Origin: Eutypella sp. D-1
Taxonomy: Eukaryota > Ascomycota > Sordariomycetes > Xylariales > Diatrypaceae
Reading direction: 5' to 3'
NCBI GenBank assembly: GCA_023313575.1
Contig: JAJTTP010000005.1
Location: forward strand, 1,860,001 to 1,924,000
Length of the DNA stretch: 64,000 bases
The notes under the pieces are model-generated. The model saw only the letters and a program-made list of their open reading frames with translations. It was not told the DNA's origin and did not search any database. How positions within the stretch are numbered: position 1 is the stretch's first letter; each line of letters begins with the position of its first letter. Positions 1 through 11,815 of this stretch are shown here, piece after piece. The translations under genes were made by a program, and so were the position numbers.

Positions 1-2056
1 GAAAAAGGTCCTCAAGTGTCACCGAATAGAGGTCATTTCGGTATATGTCGCTTTGTCTTCGACGTTGCTTCGAGCTACAGATGGCAGAAGCATAGTCTTA
101 GAATGGGAATAGAAAAATGACTAACTACCAAACTGTTAGTCGTTATGCACAAGCAACCCAGTGTAGAGTGAAAGTGTCAACAAGTAGTAGATACAGTTAT
201 GGGATAGAGGAAAGGGGGATACTGTCGGTATACGAACGGCATACGAGCGATACTGACTGCCGCCCGCCTTCCATCTGTTTCATCGTTTCATCGTATTTTT
301 CTTTTTCATCATTACGTACCACAAGTATCGCAAGCTAGACGGCCGCTCAAACTCCGAGCTCCGCTCATCCTTACGCTCATTATCGCATTCAAGGAGGCTT
401 AGAGAGCACTACCAGGCGCGACTGCTTTTTTGAGAGCTGTATATTCCTTGGTGATGTCTGTATGTTGGTAACCCCTATCCGTCGGAGGATCCACTACTAA
501 GTACCGGCCAAGCCGGGTTACTGGAACAAGCAGCAGCTTCGATAGTGCAATATACGGATATTCATATATAGCAAATTCATATGTCGAGGGTTTACTATAA
601 CAGCTACCGAGGTTCCCGTAAAACTCGGTCACCACGATCACAGTGCGCAGTCTGGTCCAAGCTGAGATCGTATCCATTAAAGAATCCTTCTTTTGGATGG
701 TTTCGATTATTCTATTATTATTCTATTTTTCTATGAACCTTGGAAGCCTACTTTACTACGTACCTACCGTTGCCTAGTAAGTAGCTAGACTAGGGGATCC
801 CTTGACTTGGAAAGTTGAGACTTTACTCTACACTACTATGCAGGTCCGTTAATGCTCGAATGCGCTACCATGCTGTATCTTGCTTCTTAGTATCGGATGC
901 ACCGATGCATTTTTAAGCAAACGTCGGTGGAGAGCGGTCTGCGTTCTGCGATCTTTATATGGTACCTGCTATATTTAGTAAAGTAACAAGCAACCCGGCA
1001 GCCGGTTGGCCTTCCCGCCTTTCTTGTTTGCATCAACCCCAGTGCTTACTTGATCGGCATAAGACATGAATTAGCTTAGTAGAAGAAGCTCTTCTGCCGC
1101 TCTCCCGGCGCCGGATGTTACATTCCAATGCGGCCGGCGATGTTGCAGTGTGACCGGTTCCCTTTCGGACGTCCGGTGCTGAGGTCATCACCGAGTGACT
1201 ATCACATAAAAATTACTGACCTGCCGATATACGACATGCCACTTTTACCATGTCCGTCGCACGACAAGCGCTCGGGCCGGGCCCTCGCACGGTCCGGCCG
1301 ACCGGGTCCTTCGGTTATCGGCGTTGGGCGCATCTAGAGGATCGGAAATACTCCAAAAGGTGGGTATACTATCCAGATCCCTGGGAGCGGATTAAATGTT
1401 GATTGGGTCATGATCTACCGGTCCCTGCAGTTTGCTGGGGCATCAGTAGAAGATCGAAGAGGTATGGGCCCAGCAAGTTCAGCTTGTGCAAGGTCCTCTT
1501 CCAAATGTCCTGATGTCCCCAGGCCTCGATGCCTCGATGCCGTTCCTACCCAGCCACTACCCTCGTATCAATGGAATACGAGATTTGAGACCTGGGATTC
1601 CGGTGGCCGACATGGAGCAACCTCGCCTAACCAGCCTATTCTAAGCAGCCTAGGATCATGCATCTCTTCATCCGGCTGTTTTTTTCACGTCCACGTTACC
1701 ACTACATGCTTGGTCTCTGCGGGGACGGTACAGCAACGCCAACACCGCATGACATCATGTGAGCCAACGATACGAAGACCCATCCATACGGGTAACAACG
1801 CAGTAACCACGATACCAATGCTACGAGAGACTGAGGTGAGCAGTTTGAGGAAAAAGTATTGGATGAAGCTCGGGAGGAGGCATAAGCATGTTTGTATAGT
1901 TATGCGTCGACGTATATATAGAGGTCGAATCGCCTGCTTTCTTCCATCTCATTCCCATATTCTCACCAGCGCACTCTCGCATCCAAGAATACATACCAAC
2001 ATATATTCACTACTTAATAATAATAATTATTTAATTCAAACCCCCATCCCGCAAAA
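1..2056. other. Intergenic region, no supported gene
   Basis: No reading frame here has recognisable protein character. Short open frames exist, for example 399-677 on the minus strand and 1410-2060 on the plus strand, but they lack intron signals, family motifs and a clear leader. The last 150 bases are the promoter and leader of the downstream secreted-protein gene, with a TATA-like element near 1912 and a CA/AT-rich leader up to 2056. Confidence 0.5.
1912..1923 (+). promoter_or_regulatory. TATA-like box of the Bys1-type gene
   Basis: The string CGTATATATAGA begins at 1911, about 145 bases before the ATG at 2057. It is followed by a pyrimidine/CA-rich leader, as is usual for strongly expressed small secreted fungal proteins. 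Transcription start was not observed. Confidence 0.45.
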
Positions 2057-2919
2057 ATGAAGCTGTCCACTATCTTCGCTGGCGCTGCCCTCGCCATCAC
2101 TGGCACCTCTGCCCAACAGGCCGTCGTCCACAACCACTGCACCGTTCCTATCTACGTCCAGTCCTTCCCCTACGACGGCGGCAACCCAGGCCAGCTCACC
2201 ACCGTTGCCCCCGGCCAGGCCTTCCGTGAGGACTTCCGCAAGTCCGGCTCGGTACGTCTTCCCCTCCCTCGCTTCTTTCGACGTCGTGGCGTCGGCGTTG
2301 GTTTCGTTATGCCAATAACCTACACCATACCCAAGAGTGCTTGACTACATAACTAACCGTACACTCCAGACCGTCAAGATCGGCAAGACCAAGCTGTTCA
2401 AGACCCCGCTATTCTTCGGCTACTCGTTCTCCAGCAAGCCCGATTATGCCTACTGTAAGTTACACCGCGTCTCTCTCGATACTCGGTTCTTGAGGCTAAC
2501 CAGATCGTTCCTGCAGATGAACTCAGCACGTAAGTCACCAATATGATTCTTGTCTCGACATTGATTGCATCTCGCAATGTGATCGCCGTGTTAGGGACGG
2601 ACCCCTGCCAGCCCTATCTATGATCTACGATGGTTGATCATTGAGATCCCCATTGATCATCGATCCATTGATCTTTGATCTACATATGCAACGAAACCCG
2701 CCCACCGGACTACTCCGTACTTTGTTAACTAACCACACCGACTTATGCAGTGAGTGGGGCAACCCCTTCGACAACGCGCGCAACATCCTCACCCCGGGTG
2801 ATGGCTGCGAGGTCTTCGACTGCAAGCCCGGCCAGGCCAACTGCTACAGCACGCCCGCCTCGAAGAAGATCTATGGCTGCCCGCAGCCCGTCAACCTGGA
2901 GGCGACGATGTGCGCCTAA
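2057..2919 (+). CDS. Small secreted Bys1-domain protein
   Basis: This is a four-exon gene: 2057-2251, 2370-2454, 2517-2529 and 2751-2919. It encodes 153 residues. All introns have GTACGT or GTAAGT donors and CAG acceptors, and the phases join cleanly. The protein starts with a signal peptide (MKLSTIFAGAALAITGTSAQ) followed by a thaumatin-like Bys1 fold signature: a conserved VVHNHC near the mature N-terminus, a YDGG loop, an EWGNPFDN segment and four cysteines in the C-terminal third. Bys1 proteins are named after the yeast-phase-specific protein of Blastomyces. They are small extracellular proteins whose biochemical role is unknown. The length matches the family. The third exon is only 13 bases but is needed to keep the frame. 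Intron 3 (2530-2750) is unusually long and carries a GATC-rich patch. The call is by motif recognition only. Confidence 0.85.
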
Positions 2920-5914
2920 GGGAGACTTCCGGGAGGTCGGAACGGAAAGTGGCTAGGAAACGTGCCGCTGTCCCGTCCCGGGCATCTCTTATAATGTGAT
3001 ACCCAAGAAAGGGAGATACACGATAGGGTTCGGGGTAGAAAGATACCTAGGCACACTATGATGTCCTAGTGGCATGAGGAACATGATACGATTTACGGTA
3101 TAAGCTAGACATAAAAGTTAATGCATACGAAGGATTGTAAACAAACATTCTCCACTTAGGTCGATCAATTTATGGTGCATGTTTCCTGTGTAACCGCATT
3201 GTTTTAAACTTGGATAAAGACGAGGTATTTTGTTCTGGAACCAGAGTCCCTTTTTGCTTCACAATGCGGCAATGGCAATGTAAGCCTTGCTGCCAGGCAG
3301 GTAGGGCTGAATATGTGACATGTTGATCGTCCAAAGTTGTCCCTCCTTGTACGGCGACCAGAAGTTATGTCCAGGATCTGAGACGCACGCAAAGATATGC
3401 TGTGGGACAAGGGCGGGATGGTGGACGAGACAAATTCGGCAAAAATCCCACCTCGTCTCCCCAGTAAGGGGGCGGCGGAACCGCGCACAACATATGCACT
3501 CATTTCGCCTGTCTCTTTTCTTCTTCCTTTTCTCTCATTCTCTTCCGCGGGTTCCGGGGACACGGCGGAGAAACGGAATAGGCCGAAATGGGACGGATCA
3601 AGAACGGGACGCCGTCACATCGTAAATCGTGGTTCATAGTGCCCAAGTGAATACTCCAGGGCCGGACACGTGCGTCAGGAGGGTATTAACATCAGCCGAT
3701 GACTCCGATGACTAGGAGAACTTCGTCGTCGTACTTGCAGTTGGGAGTCGTCGCGTGTCTTAGGTCCCACCGAACGTCCGCGTTTCATAGTCAATCGAGC
3801 TAACACGAACAATATTAGCGAGACAACACTCTTTAGCCGGGGAATAGAATACACAGGGACCTACGCAATAAGTTCCATGGCAAGACACACGTACCCAAGG
3901 ACGCGCAGGGGTATTTAGAGATACTCATCAGGCCGCATGGGTGGTCGTTACCTGTCTACCTACCTACGGCATCTCACAGAGCGGGTTCACGCATGGTCGG
4001 CCCTTGTGCCCGTCATGCAACCTGAGTGGAATGACAGATTGACGCACGGTCGGATTGACATCCGAAAGAAAAAAGGATACAGAGAAAGACATGATACAGA
4101 CTAAGTACAGGAAAGTTGAAGTCGGAAGAGAGAGGAAGGGAAGAATGGGGGCGGGCGAGCGGAGGAGATAAACTAAAGTATGGGCTAAAACCGTGAGGGT
4201 CTCATACTACGAGAGGCAGAGGGTGTGAGAGGGAAGAGGAGGGGACGGGGATTTCCAGCACCTCATGTGTGGTCTCCGCCTGCAGCTTGGTGAAGTGTCG
4301 GTTACGGTAGCCGAGCGATGGGGACGCGGATCCCCGGTTTGATGTGGAGGGTGCATGCATTGCTGTGCGCGCGCATATATGTACATGCATACGCCGCCAC
4401 TTCCAGATTAGAAACTTGATCTACTTCATCTACCTGTCTGCCTTCCTGATTGCCTACATGTCCCGGGTCATATAGACCGTGGGTGGATTGATAGCCACTC
4501 GTTTATGGGCACTCAACAACGCCTCCTCCACCCACCATACCTATATATGCACACATACATACACCTAGACACCTATATATCTTATACATGCGCGACCCCA
4601 TATCTATCAAGCAGAAGTCAGCGTGTAGATGCCAATTTGAAGGAGACAAGGGGTCCGCGGCCTTTCCGGCGGGACGTGTGCACATACGGGGCGCGTATGC
4701 ATGTTGTGTCGATCTCACCTGGCTCAGAGGGAGGGAGGCGTGACACGAGTATTTCGTTGTTCTAGGAAGGAAGTGCGTGGCCCTATGTGCTCTATCTATC
4801 TAATATGTACGAGCAAGGTCTGGGAATGATGGAACGGAATAGGGAAGCTACTTGGTATCGTGGTCTCTAGGCTAGATTAGGTAGGGAATTGATCTAGATA
4901 CACCGAGTTCGTTGCCTCGATGGCACGACTCATCATAACCGACGAGCTACCGTTGTGAGATGAGTAGGCGAAAGACTGTCAATAGCCGGTTCAAGTATGC
5001 CTTCTTATATGTATAGGCTCTAGCCTATAATCAGAGGGGCATGATGACTCTATCCTCCTAGGCAGCTAGAGGCATATAGCCGAGCTATATATGCCTGGGT
5101 CTGTCTGCATACCTAGTACAGGTTGTCTCCCTAGGCCGTAGACGCACCTAGGACACGGTTTTAAGGGGGAAGGAAAGAGTTTGCGAGCTGGTGGACTGAG
5201 TGGACCAGCCAGGCAGGCCTTGGAGCGGAGTGTCGGAGCTGTGATCACACGTCCATATGCGATTTTCTATCTTTTTCTCTTTTGCTTCCTACTTTCTGGT
5301 TCTTTCAGAGTTCTCTTCTTAGGCTTTGAGATACCGATGTTCTGTTTATATAGGCCTAGCACCGCCGGCATTTTCCGAGACGGCCGAAGAGGCGCAATCG
5401 GCATGGCCTGATCTATTCTGTTGGCATAATTAATCTACTGGAAACATGTACTGATACTAGAGCGCTCTCTATACTTCCGGCAAGAGAAATACAAATAATA
5501 GTCACCTGGGGCGGCGGGTATGGACGCAGTAAGTAGTGATGATAAAAGGATGTAGACTGCCCAACATCCCATCATGTCAACTTTTATATCCAAGACAAAT
5601 ATCAAGGCGGTGATGACCTTGAAGGATGCCATCTGCAGTTCAAGCCAATCGTCGTGTATCGCATGCCGAAATGTGTAGATTGAGGTTTAGATGTGCGTGT
5701 GCGTGTACGTCTACACTCTTCAAGACACGCAGTCCAGGGGTTGAAGTGAAGTATTCGGTCACCAGGACCCTTCCAATTATCCAGCCAGGTAGAAGTACAA
5801 ATTCCGGGAAAAGGGGTTTGGAGATGGGTAAATGAGGACTTTATCAAGATGGAGAAGAAATAGAGGTAAGACAAGCAATTTCAAGAAAAGAAAAGGGGAG
5901 GTGAGTTAGTTAGA
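2920..5914. other. Gene-free interval
   Basis: There are three kilobases between a plus-strand and a minus-strand gene end, so both neighbouring genes finish here. I see no coding frame with conserved features. Open frames at 3204-3563 (minus) and 3320-3639 (plus) overlap each other and have low-information Arg/Ser-rich translations. AT-rich pieces and short TAGGTA/CTAGGC words are scattered around 4850-5110. Confidence 0.5.
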
Positions 5915-7010
5915 TCACTGGGCCGGGCCCCAGACCTCCCGCAGCCACTCCCGGAACCCCATGGGCTGGAAATCGGGCACGAAGTCGAAGTTAGGTGCAT
6001 TGAACGTGTAACGCCCGTTGGCGGTCTGCAGAAGGTGCTGCATGAACCACCACTTCTCAGCATTGGGGTTTTCCTCGAAGTAGTTGAGCCAGCCCTCTAT
6101 CTCGTGGTACGGCCTGGGGTTGACCTGAAAGTACACTATCAAACATAAAAACGGTTAGTTCTGTCTTTGATTCTAGGATTTTAGTTTGGAATTAGAAAAT
6201 ATGGCGCGGGTCCTCACTTCTTCTATCCTCACTACAGATCTGCCGGAGTCGCTCGGTCGTCAGTCGAGCACCTATGATCTTGAACTCGGGAGGCCAATTA
6301 TCGATGCCAAGCTCCACAGCCGCGGCCAGGAACCGCGCGACATCAAAGACAGAGGTCAGAACCAGCGATACGGGATGGCCCCGGGCGTCCGCGATGGGAA
6401 TGTCACCGGTCCCAGTACCGAGATCCATCATGTAGCTGCCCTGACCCCGAAGCCACCAGGCAGCGCCCATGTTGTAGGCCCCAAGCCCTCCAGGAGCGAA
6501 ACGTTCGTAGAACACGCCGCAGGAGAAGACGGTGGAGCGGATCGGGTAGTGCAGCGACCGGGACCATTGATCGAGCAGGCCGCGGGCTGTTGACGCGTCA
6601 TTATCGAGTGGATCGTCCGCCTCCGGCCGGTGCCCGATGGCCCCCTCGAACTCGGACGGTACAAAGCGGCGGATGCGGGCCCGTCTAGCCGCGTCGATGA
6701 GGTTCATCTGCTCGGCGCCCGAGATAGTTGAGATCACGAGGTCCACGCCCTGAAGGGTGAAGCGGAGGCTCTCGATGTTGTTGTAGTTGACCACGGCCAC
6801 TTGGCAGTCGAACTGTTCGAATTCCGGGTGCTCCTACGCGGCTTACGTCAATCATCTCCTCTGATACACTGCCTTGAGTTGACTATTCCAGAGCTCGGTG
6901 CTTCCACTCACCTTTGTAGAAAGGACTAGAAGGGCGTGTGCGCTCTGCGAGAGTTCTTGGACGAGTATGTTGGCGAAGCCACCGGCACCCGCGATAGCGA
7001 TTCGCATCAT
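5915..7010 (-). CDS. NmrA-like / isoflavone-reductase-like NAD(P)-binding protein
   Basis: There are three exons on the minus strand: 7010-6912, 6833-6218 and 6135-5915, giving 311 residues. Donors are GTGAGT and GTGAGG, acceptors TAG and TAG, and phases match. The N-terminus MMRIAIAGAGGFA is the glycine-rich beta-alpha-beta start of a Rossmann fold. Further on come a DLVISTISGAEQ segment and RFVPSEFEG, the typical strand of atypical short-chain dehydrogenases of the NmrA/isoflavone reductase/PCBER group. The C-terminus carries the family's KWWFMQHLL segment. An upstream in-frame ATG at 7040 would add ten residues before the Rossmann strand, so I prefer 7010. Members reduce small aromatic substrates or act as redox sensors. 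The substrate cannot be told from sequence, and no biosynthetic neighbours are present. Confidence 0.85.
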
Positions 7011-7040
7011 GGCTACTTCTGTACTGCCTCTCCTGACCAT

Positions 7041-10000
7041 TTTGGCACGAGTTCAGGCTTTGAGATCGACGGTTACTTTTATATCGAAGAATGTCCAAGC
7101 CGGTAAGCCAGAAGAGAAATCCCTTCGCGAATTTCTTGTCGCAGAGACTTTCCCGCAGCTCAGCTCTAGCGCTATCACAGGGATACACCCCAGCGAATGG
7201 TAAATGAAAAAGCCGTCCCTAAGAAGTTTCGTTGTCGGTACGATAGGAACTGCCGTGGGAGTCGAGCCTTGGTCCGAGGTTGCCAACGATTGGGGGGTCC
7301 GAATGATAAAAGAGGCTGTGGGCGGTTGGGTTGAGTCACTGGAAGTTCCAGAAGGCTTCGAGAAACGTCAGAACGGACCGATGGTCAGATACCCGTCGTC
7401 TTGAGAACAGAGTAGTATGCTGGAGAGGAATTTCGGAGAACTGGCCCTTTGGAGCTTCATCTTCGTGACGTATATATGAGGGACATAGCAATTTAGAGGG
7501 TTCAGTGGTTTTCATAGGATCAGTCAGTGTATTAGGGGTGGGTCCAGATGGTTGTAGGCCCCCAGATTCGCCCCCTGAAGGGTCGGCGGACAGTCCCGGC
7601 TGACCTACCCTTTCCTTCAAGTCCCTTGGGTATGACTGTCTGGTATCATTTCCCTTCTCCTGGTAACTACGATCCAACCTACCTGGTGCGTGGTCTGCAG
7701 GTTCCCGAATATGCAGAGCTACCTAGACTCCTGATTTTAGGGCAAGTAAGCCTTGGTTGTCGGTTTCAGGAGAGTGAGGGGGGGTGTTGTGTTAAGAAGA
7801 TAGACATGTGAGCCTCTTGAATACGGACTACTGATGCCATACGTGATAAATTCCCTGCTACGTCCTGGGTGTGTGGCTACTGAGTGTACATCGGGTACTA
7901 AATCTCTACATGGTCTGCACTGCTACAGCCTTCCCCTTACATTACTACAATGGCCCCAGGTGCAAAAATCTCTGACTGTGATGTGTGTGGGGCTCCGCCC
8001 AGAAGACGCCCATCTCGGTGTGCCTGAAAATCAAGTCACTGCGGAGGAATGCCGGAGTGGCGCTAGAGTGATACCGGGAAGGGATCTATGGAGATGGGTC
8101 ATAGGACACAGAATAGGTATCAAGGCGCGACAGCGAAGTCCCACGATGAGGGGAAGCCAACGTATTCTAGCCGTCCCTAGCGTATAGCCCGTGGGCATCG
8201 AACCCCTCCACGACACCAGAAGCACGGAAGTGTGCAGACAATGACCATGGTTAGTGATCGAATGAGAAAGCACCTGGCTGTCGTGGAATGCAGCTTGTAG
8301 CAGCTCGACGTTGGCATGACGGCCTCGCATTTCCAAATCCGGGCGGACGAGTTCTCGCCCGCCGTTGTAGTGCCGTTGAAGGATGGTGGGTAGGTCCTAC
8401 CAGGCAGTTTTGAAGAGACCAGAGAAAAAGCCTTCACCGAAACATAGAGCGGTGCTAAGAACTAGATCTGGAAATTTCCCTTTTTTTTTCTTTTTGTTCC
8501 CCTTTTCTTATCTCCGGCGGAATGGGATGGGGTGAAGAGGTACAAGCCGCGGCTGGCAGGCCTCGATAACGACGGACAGACGACACCGCCCATATTTGTT
8601 TAAGGAAAAAGCCAGGATCTGAAGAGCGAGAGAAGCCTGAGGAGGCAGGGACGAGACGCGGATTGGCCCCCGTGACCTCTCGTCCAAGATTAGATGTGCC
8701 CTTTGGGGGCGGACGATTGGCGAAGAGCCATGCTTGTCGTGCATGCAGAATAGGCTACCCTCCTGCCACCATCTCAGCCCTGTAACTGGAGCCTGGCACC
8801 CTGGAATATTATTATGAAGAGCCGTGTGAAGATCTACATCAGGTTGAGTGGGTGGATAGTAGTACATGTGAGGCTCTATTCTAAAAGGGGTAATGCGTTG
8901 GGTAGGTTGGGGGCCGAAGGTTAGTACGTATGTGGTGGCATGGATGATGATGGATATTGGGGGTGGAGGAGGGAGAGTGAGAAATAAGGCAAAGAGCCCG
9001 GGGGGTGGGGGACAGGGGTATGGAGGCAAAGCAAAACAAAAAAAAAGATTAGGGGAAAGGGCGGGAAGACTCGTTTGGTGGAATCAGTAAGCATGTAACA
9101 CTATGTACCTACGGGTGCATAATGTCACCTTTATACATACTTGGTACCTAGGACGCGGTAGAAGGCAGATTGGCAAGCAGTCGTACGTCTACCGATAGTT
9201 TCAGTGTAGTAAATTCCAAGATTAGGGGGAGCTCTGCAGTCCTATTGGACTACCGAAGCATCTTATACCTAAGTTCTTACCTCCTAAAACGAGCCATATA
9301 GACACACCTGACTTGCCGGGCTGGGTCGCTGCGCAAATCCCTACAGGCTGGAACCTTCGGCACCGGCGGGCGGCGGCGAGCGGCTGGCCCCACAAGAATA
9401 AGGCGGAATTGCCGCTAAGTAATAAGTCTTTAGTACCTAGTAGACAGGGCAGCGCGTGTGGGCGCGACCCAATACGTACCTATCTCACATGACCGTCAGT
9501 ACGCCAGTACGTGCCTATCTCAAGAACTACTCTATTTACATACAAACCTACCCACCTAGGTAGGTAGGCAACTGGGTGCTGCAGCAGTGCTTACATCCAC
9601 TCCGCTATCTCTCCTGCGTGCATGTTTTGCACATGTAAGATGACTCTGCCCATGATGCCTTTCTATGGCTTGCTTCACTATCTTCTAGCGGAGACCACCT
9701 AGGCAGTCGGTGGGTATTCACTTTAGCAATTCGAACCTCAAACTCATCCCAGTTGTCGATCTTTTGGCAGGGAGCAAGCCGGGTTCAGTAACCTTGCTAC
9801 TAGACTCGGCAGTCCAACCAGAAGACGCTTGAGAGGGATGGACATCGTACAGCCGCCACTCAGAACGCATATCACACTCAGGTACTTCTTTAAACCGAGG
9901 CAGAGAGACAGAGGCTGATCAACTATGACTCCTAGTGTATTTCATTCATTATTTTTCATCTTTTAGTCTGCATATCTATGCATGGAATATTTCATTCTTT

Positions 10001-11119
10001 TTTAATTAATTTATTTTCTTCATTCGGTGAACTCATAAGTATGGTCCTCTTATTCTTGCTTCTTTGCCCTGCTTCTCCCCTCCTCCCCCAAAGCAAAAGG
10101 CTTGGTTCGCACTCTCTTTGGTTGCGCTTCGAGCTCCGAGGCAAATGTGCTGGTGTGGCGGTGTGGCGCGGCACGATGATATGTGGCTATGACTTTGACC
10201 GAATATTACAATCACACCCTCTCGTAGGTAGGTGATAGTGGGAACGAGTAGGCGCGGGGATGCAATGTTGGAATTCCGGTCCAGATGAGACCCTGCGTGA
10301 TTCGTGACGGTAAGGCTGATGACCCCCCCCCCCCAGATGCGATCATCATGTATGAAAGACATGCCGTTATTTCAACGAGACAAAAGAAAAGATGCAAGAA
10401 AGGATTTCAAATCTTATTATGATTATTAGTTCCTGACTCATCCTCGGGGGTCCGACCCTTCTAATACGAAGGATTCGCCTGGAGAACCAATAAGAAAATT
10501 AGAAAAGGGAGAGACAAAAAGAAAAGAGAAAAAAGAATTCCTGGCGCACGCCCGCGCGCACGTAAGCGTTCTAGAAGACACAACGGGGGCCGGACCTGGC
10601 CCCCATCAACCCATCAAGAGTGCCATGTGTTCGCTTCGTTAAAAAGCAATGCCGATCAAGGGTCGAGATGATCCGCGGCAACGACGGCTGATCGATTGTT
10701 CAACGGACCCCCACCCCACCTCGCGAAGGATCGCGGGCCAAGCGTCAGGGGCTGACCAGGTAGGGAAACTCATCATACCTACGTGAAACCCGTCTCTTGG
10801 TCTTGGTCATTGATAATAAGGATTAGAATATTCCTGGGAGAAATGAAGGGCATCGCTCGTCACACAACATGATGGGAACAGCGTACGAGAAAACGTAGAT
10901 GTGGTGGTATTGTAAGGCTATGAACGCAATCTAATGCCACGGCTACTAGTCCCGGAACCACAAATCAAAAGAGGTCGGAACCCTATCACTCCCGTCTCAG
11001 ATGATTAACATAGTAATCTCGTAGGGGGTATCAAAGCAACCTTCATCATAACCCTTCCTGATAACGCCGGATAGAATTCTTCTCCTTGCACACAATGACA
11101 CGAAGACGTAATTGCCAAA
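7041..11119. other. Long gene-free interval
   Basis: This is about 4 kb with no supportable gene. Open frames such as 7336-7677, 8031-8336 and 8508-9029 (all minus) lack start context, introns and family motifs. It contains the upstream region of the NmrA-like gene, a polypyrimidine run near 8478, a G/A-rich run near 8960-9050, a perfect C12 tract at 10323-10334 and scattered TACCTAAGT/CCTAGGTAGG words (9266, 9550). Confidence 0.45.
10323..10334. repeat. C12 homopolymer
   Basis: Uninterrupted run of 12 C. One of eight C or G runs of 11-15 bases in the window. Confidence 0.95.
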
Positions 11120-11815
11120 TTACTGACGGGCGGCCTTCTCGGCCTCAGCCTGCTTTTGGATGTCGTGCTCAGCGCCGCGCTGCTGGGTCTTACCAATATC
11201 ATGCTGGCGCTCGTACTCGGCCTGGGCGTTCTTATTGCCAGTGACACCGGCGAAGGCGCTGCCGATGGTGCCGGTCACACGTTCAGAGATGCCTCCCGTA
11301 AAGTCGGACACCTGGCCCTTGGCCTCCTGCTGTTGACCCTCGCGGTTCTGCTCACGGCCAGATTGCTTTAGATCCTGCGAAAAGTGGGTTAGTGTCTCTC
11401 TGATTTCAAGGTACGGATGCTGTCCATTAAGTTAAACTCACCTCAGATCCGACGAGGCCGCCGATGGTCTCCTTGGCGGAGCCGACAGTCTGCTTGTAGG
11501 CGCCAGTGGTGCGATCGGGGTCGTCCCGGGTGATCGCGCCGGCAGACGAGGCGGTGGCGCCGGGCAACTTGGCAGTAGCCTGCGAAGCATCATACTCCTG
11601 CTCAGCCTTGTTCTGCTTGACCTGACCCTCAGCCTTTCATATGGTATATAGCGTTAGTAAAGGTATAATATAATGTGATGTGACCTCGTTGGCGGAGAGA
11701 GCTGCCTTACCTGATCCGCAGTGCTGCCAGTTACGGAGCCGACGACGTTCTGGGCTGCGCCAGTAATGCCGTCGACGACGGACTTGAGGGTGGAGGGCTG
11801 CTCGTTGGAAGACAT
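11120..11815 (-). CDS. CsbD-like stress-response protein
   Basis: The three exons on the minus strand are 11815-11711, 11633-11442 and 11374-11120, all in phase 0, encoding 183 residues. The translation starts MSSNEQPSTLKSVVDGITG. It is very hydrophilic, rich in Gln, Glu, Lys, Ala and Gly, with repeated amphipathic blocks (AEGQVKQNKAEQEYDASQ, then DLKQSGREQNREGQQQ) and a GxxxETxGGLxG turn. This is the composition and pattern of the CsbD-like family. Bacterial CsbD is a general-stress protein. Fungal relatives are often annotated as mismatch/cruciform DNA-recognition proteins of the Hmp1 type. Each exon roughly matches one repeat-like block. The upstream region has a TATA-like element on this strand near 11981-11990 and two AGGGG (stress-element-like) words at 12365 and 12583, which would fit stress induction but is inferred. 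Confidence 0.8.

Noticed and set aside
399..677. Minus-strand 92-codon frame near the left edge
   Set aside because: It has an ATG and reasonable composition but no signal peptide, family motif or leader; not distinguishable from chance.
1410..2060. 216-codon plus-strand frame overlapping the Bys1 promoter
   Set aside because: It spans the TATA-like element and leader of the Bys1 gene, ends over its ATG and has a low-information translation.
8185..8290. Possible minus-strand tRNA: GGTTCGATGCC near 8195
   Set aside because: The B-box is imperfect, and no A-box or acceptor pairing is found upstream on that strand.
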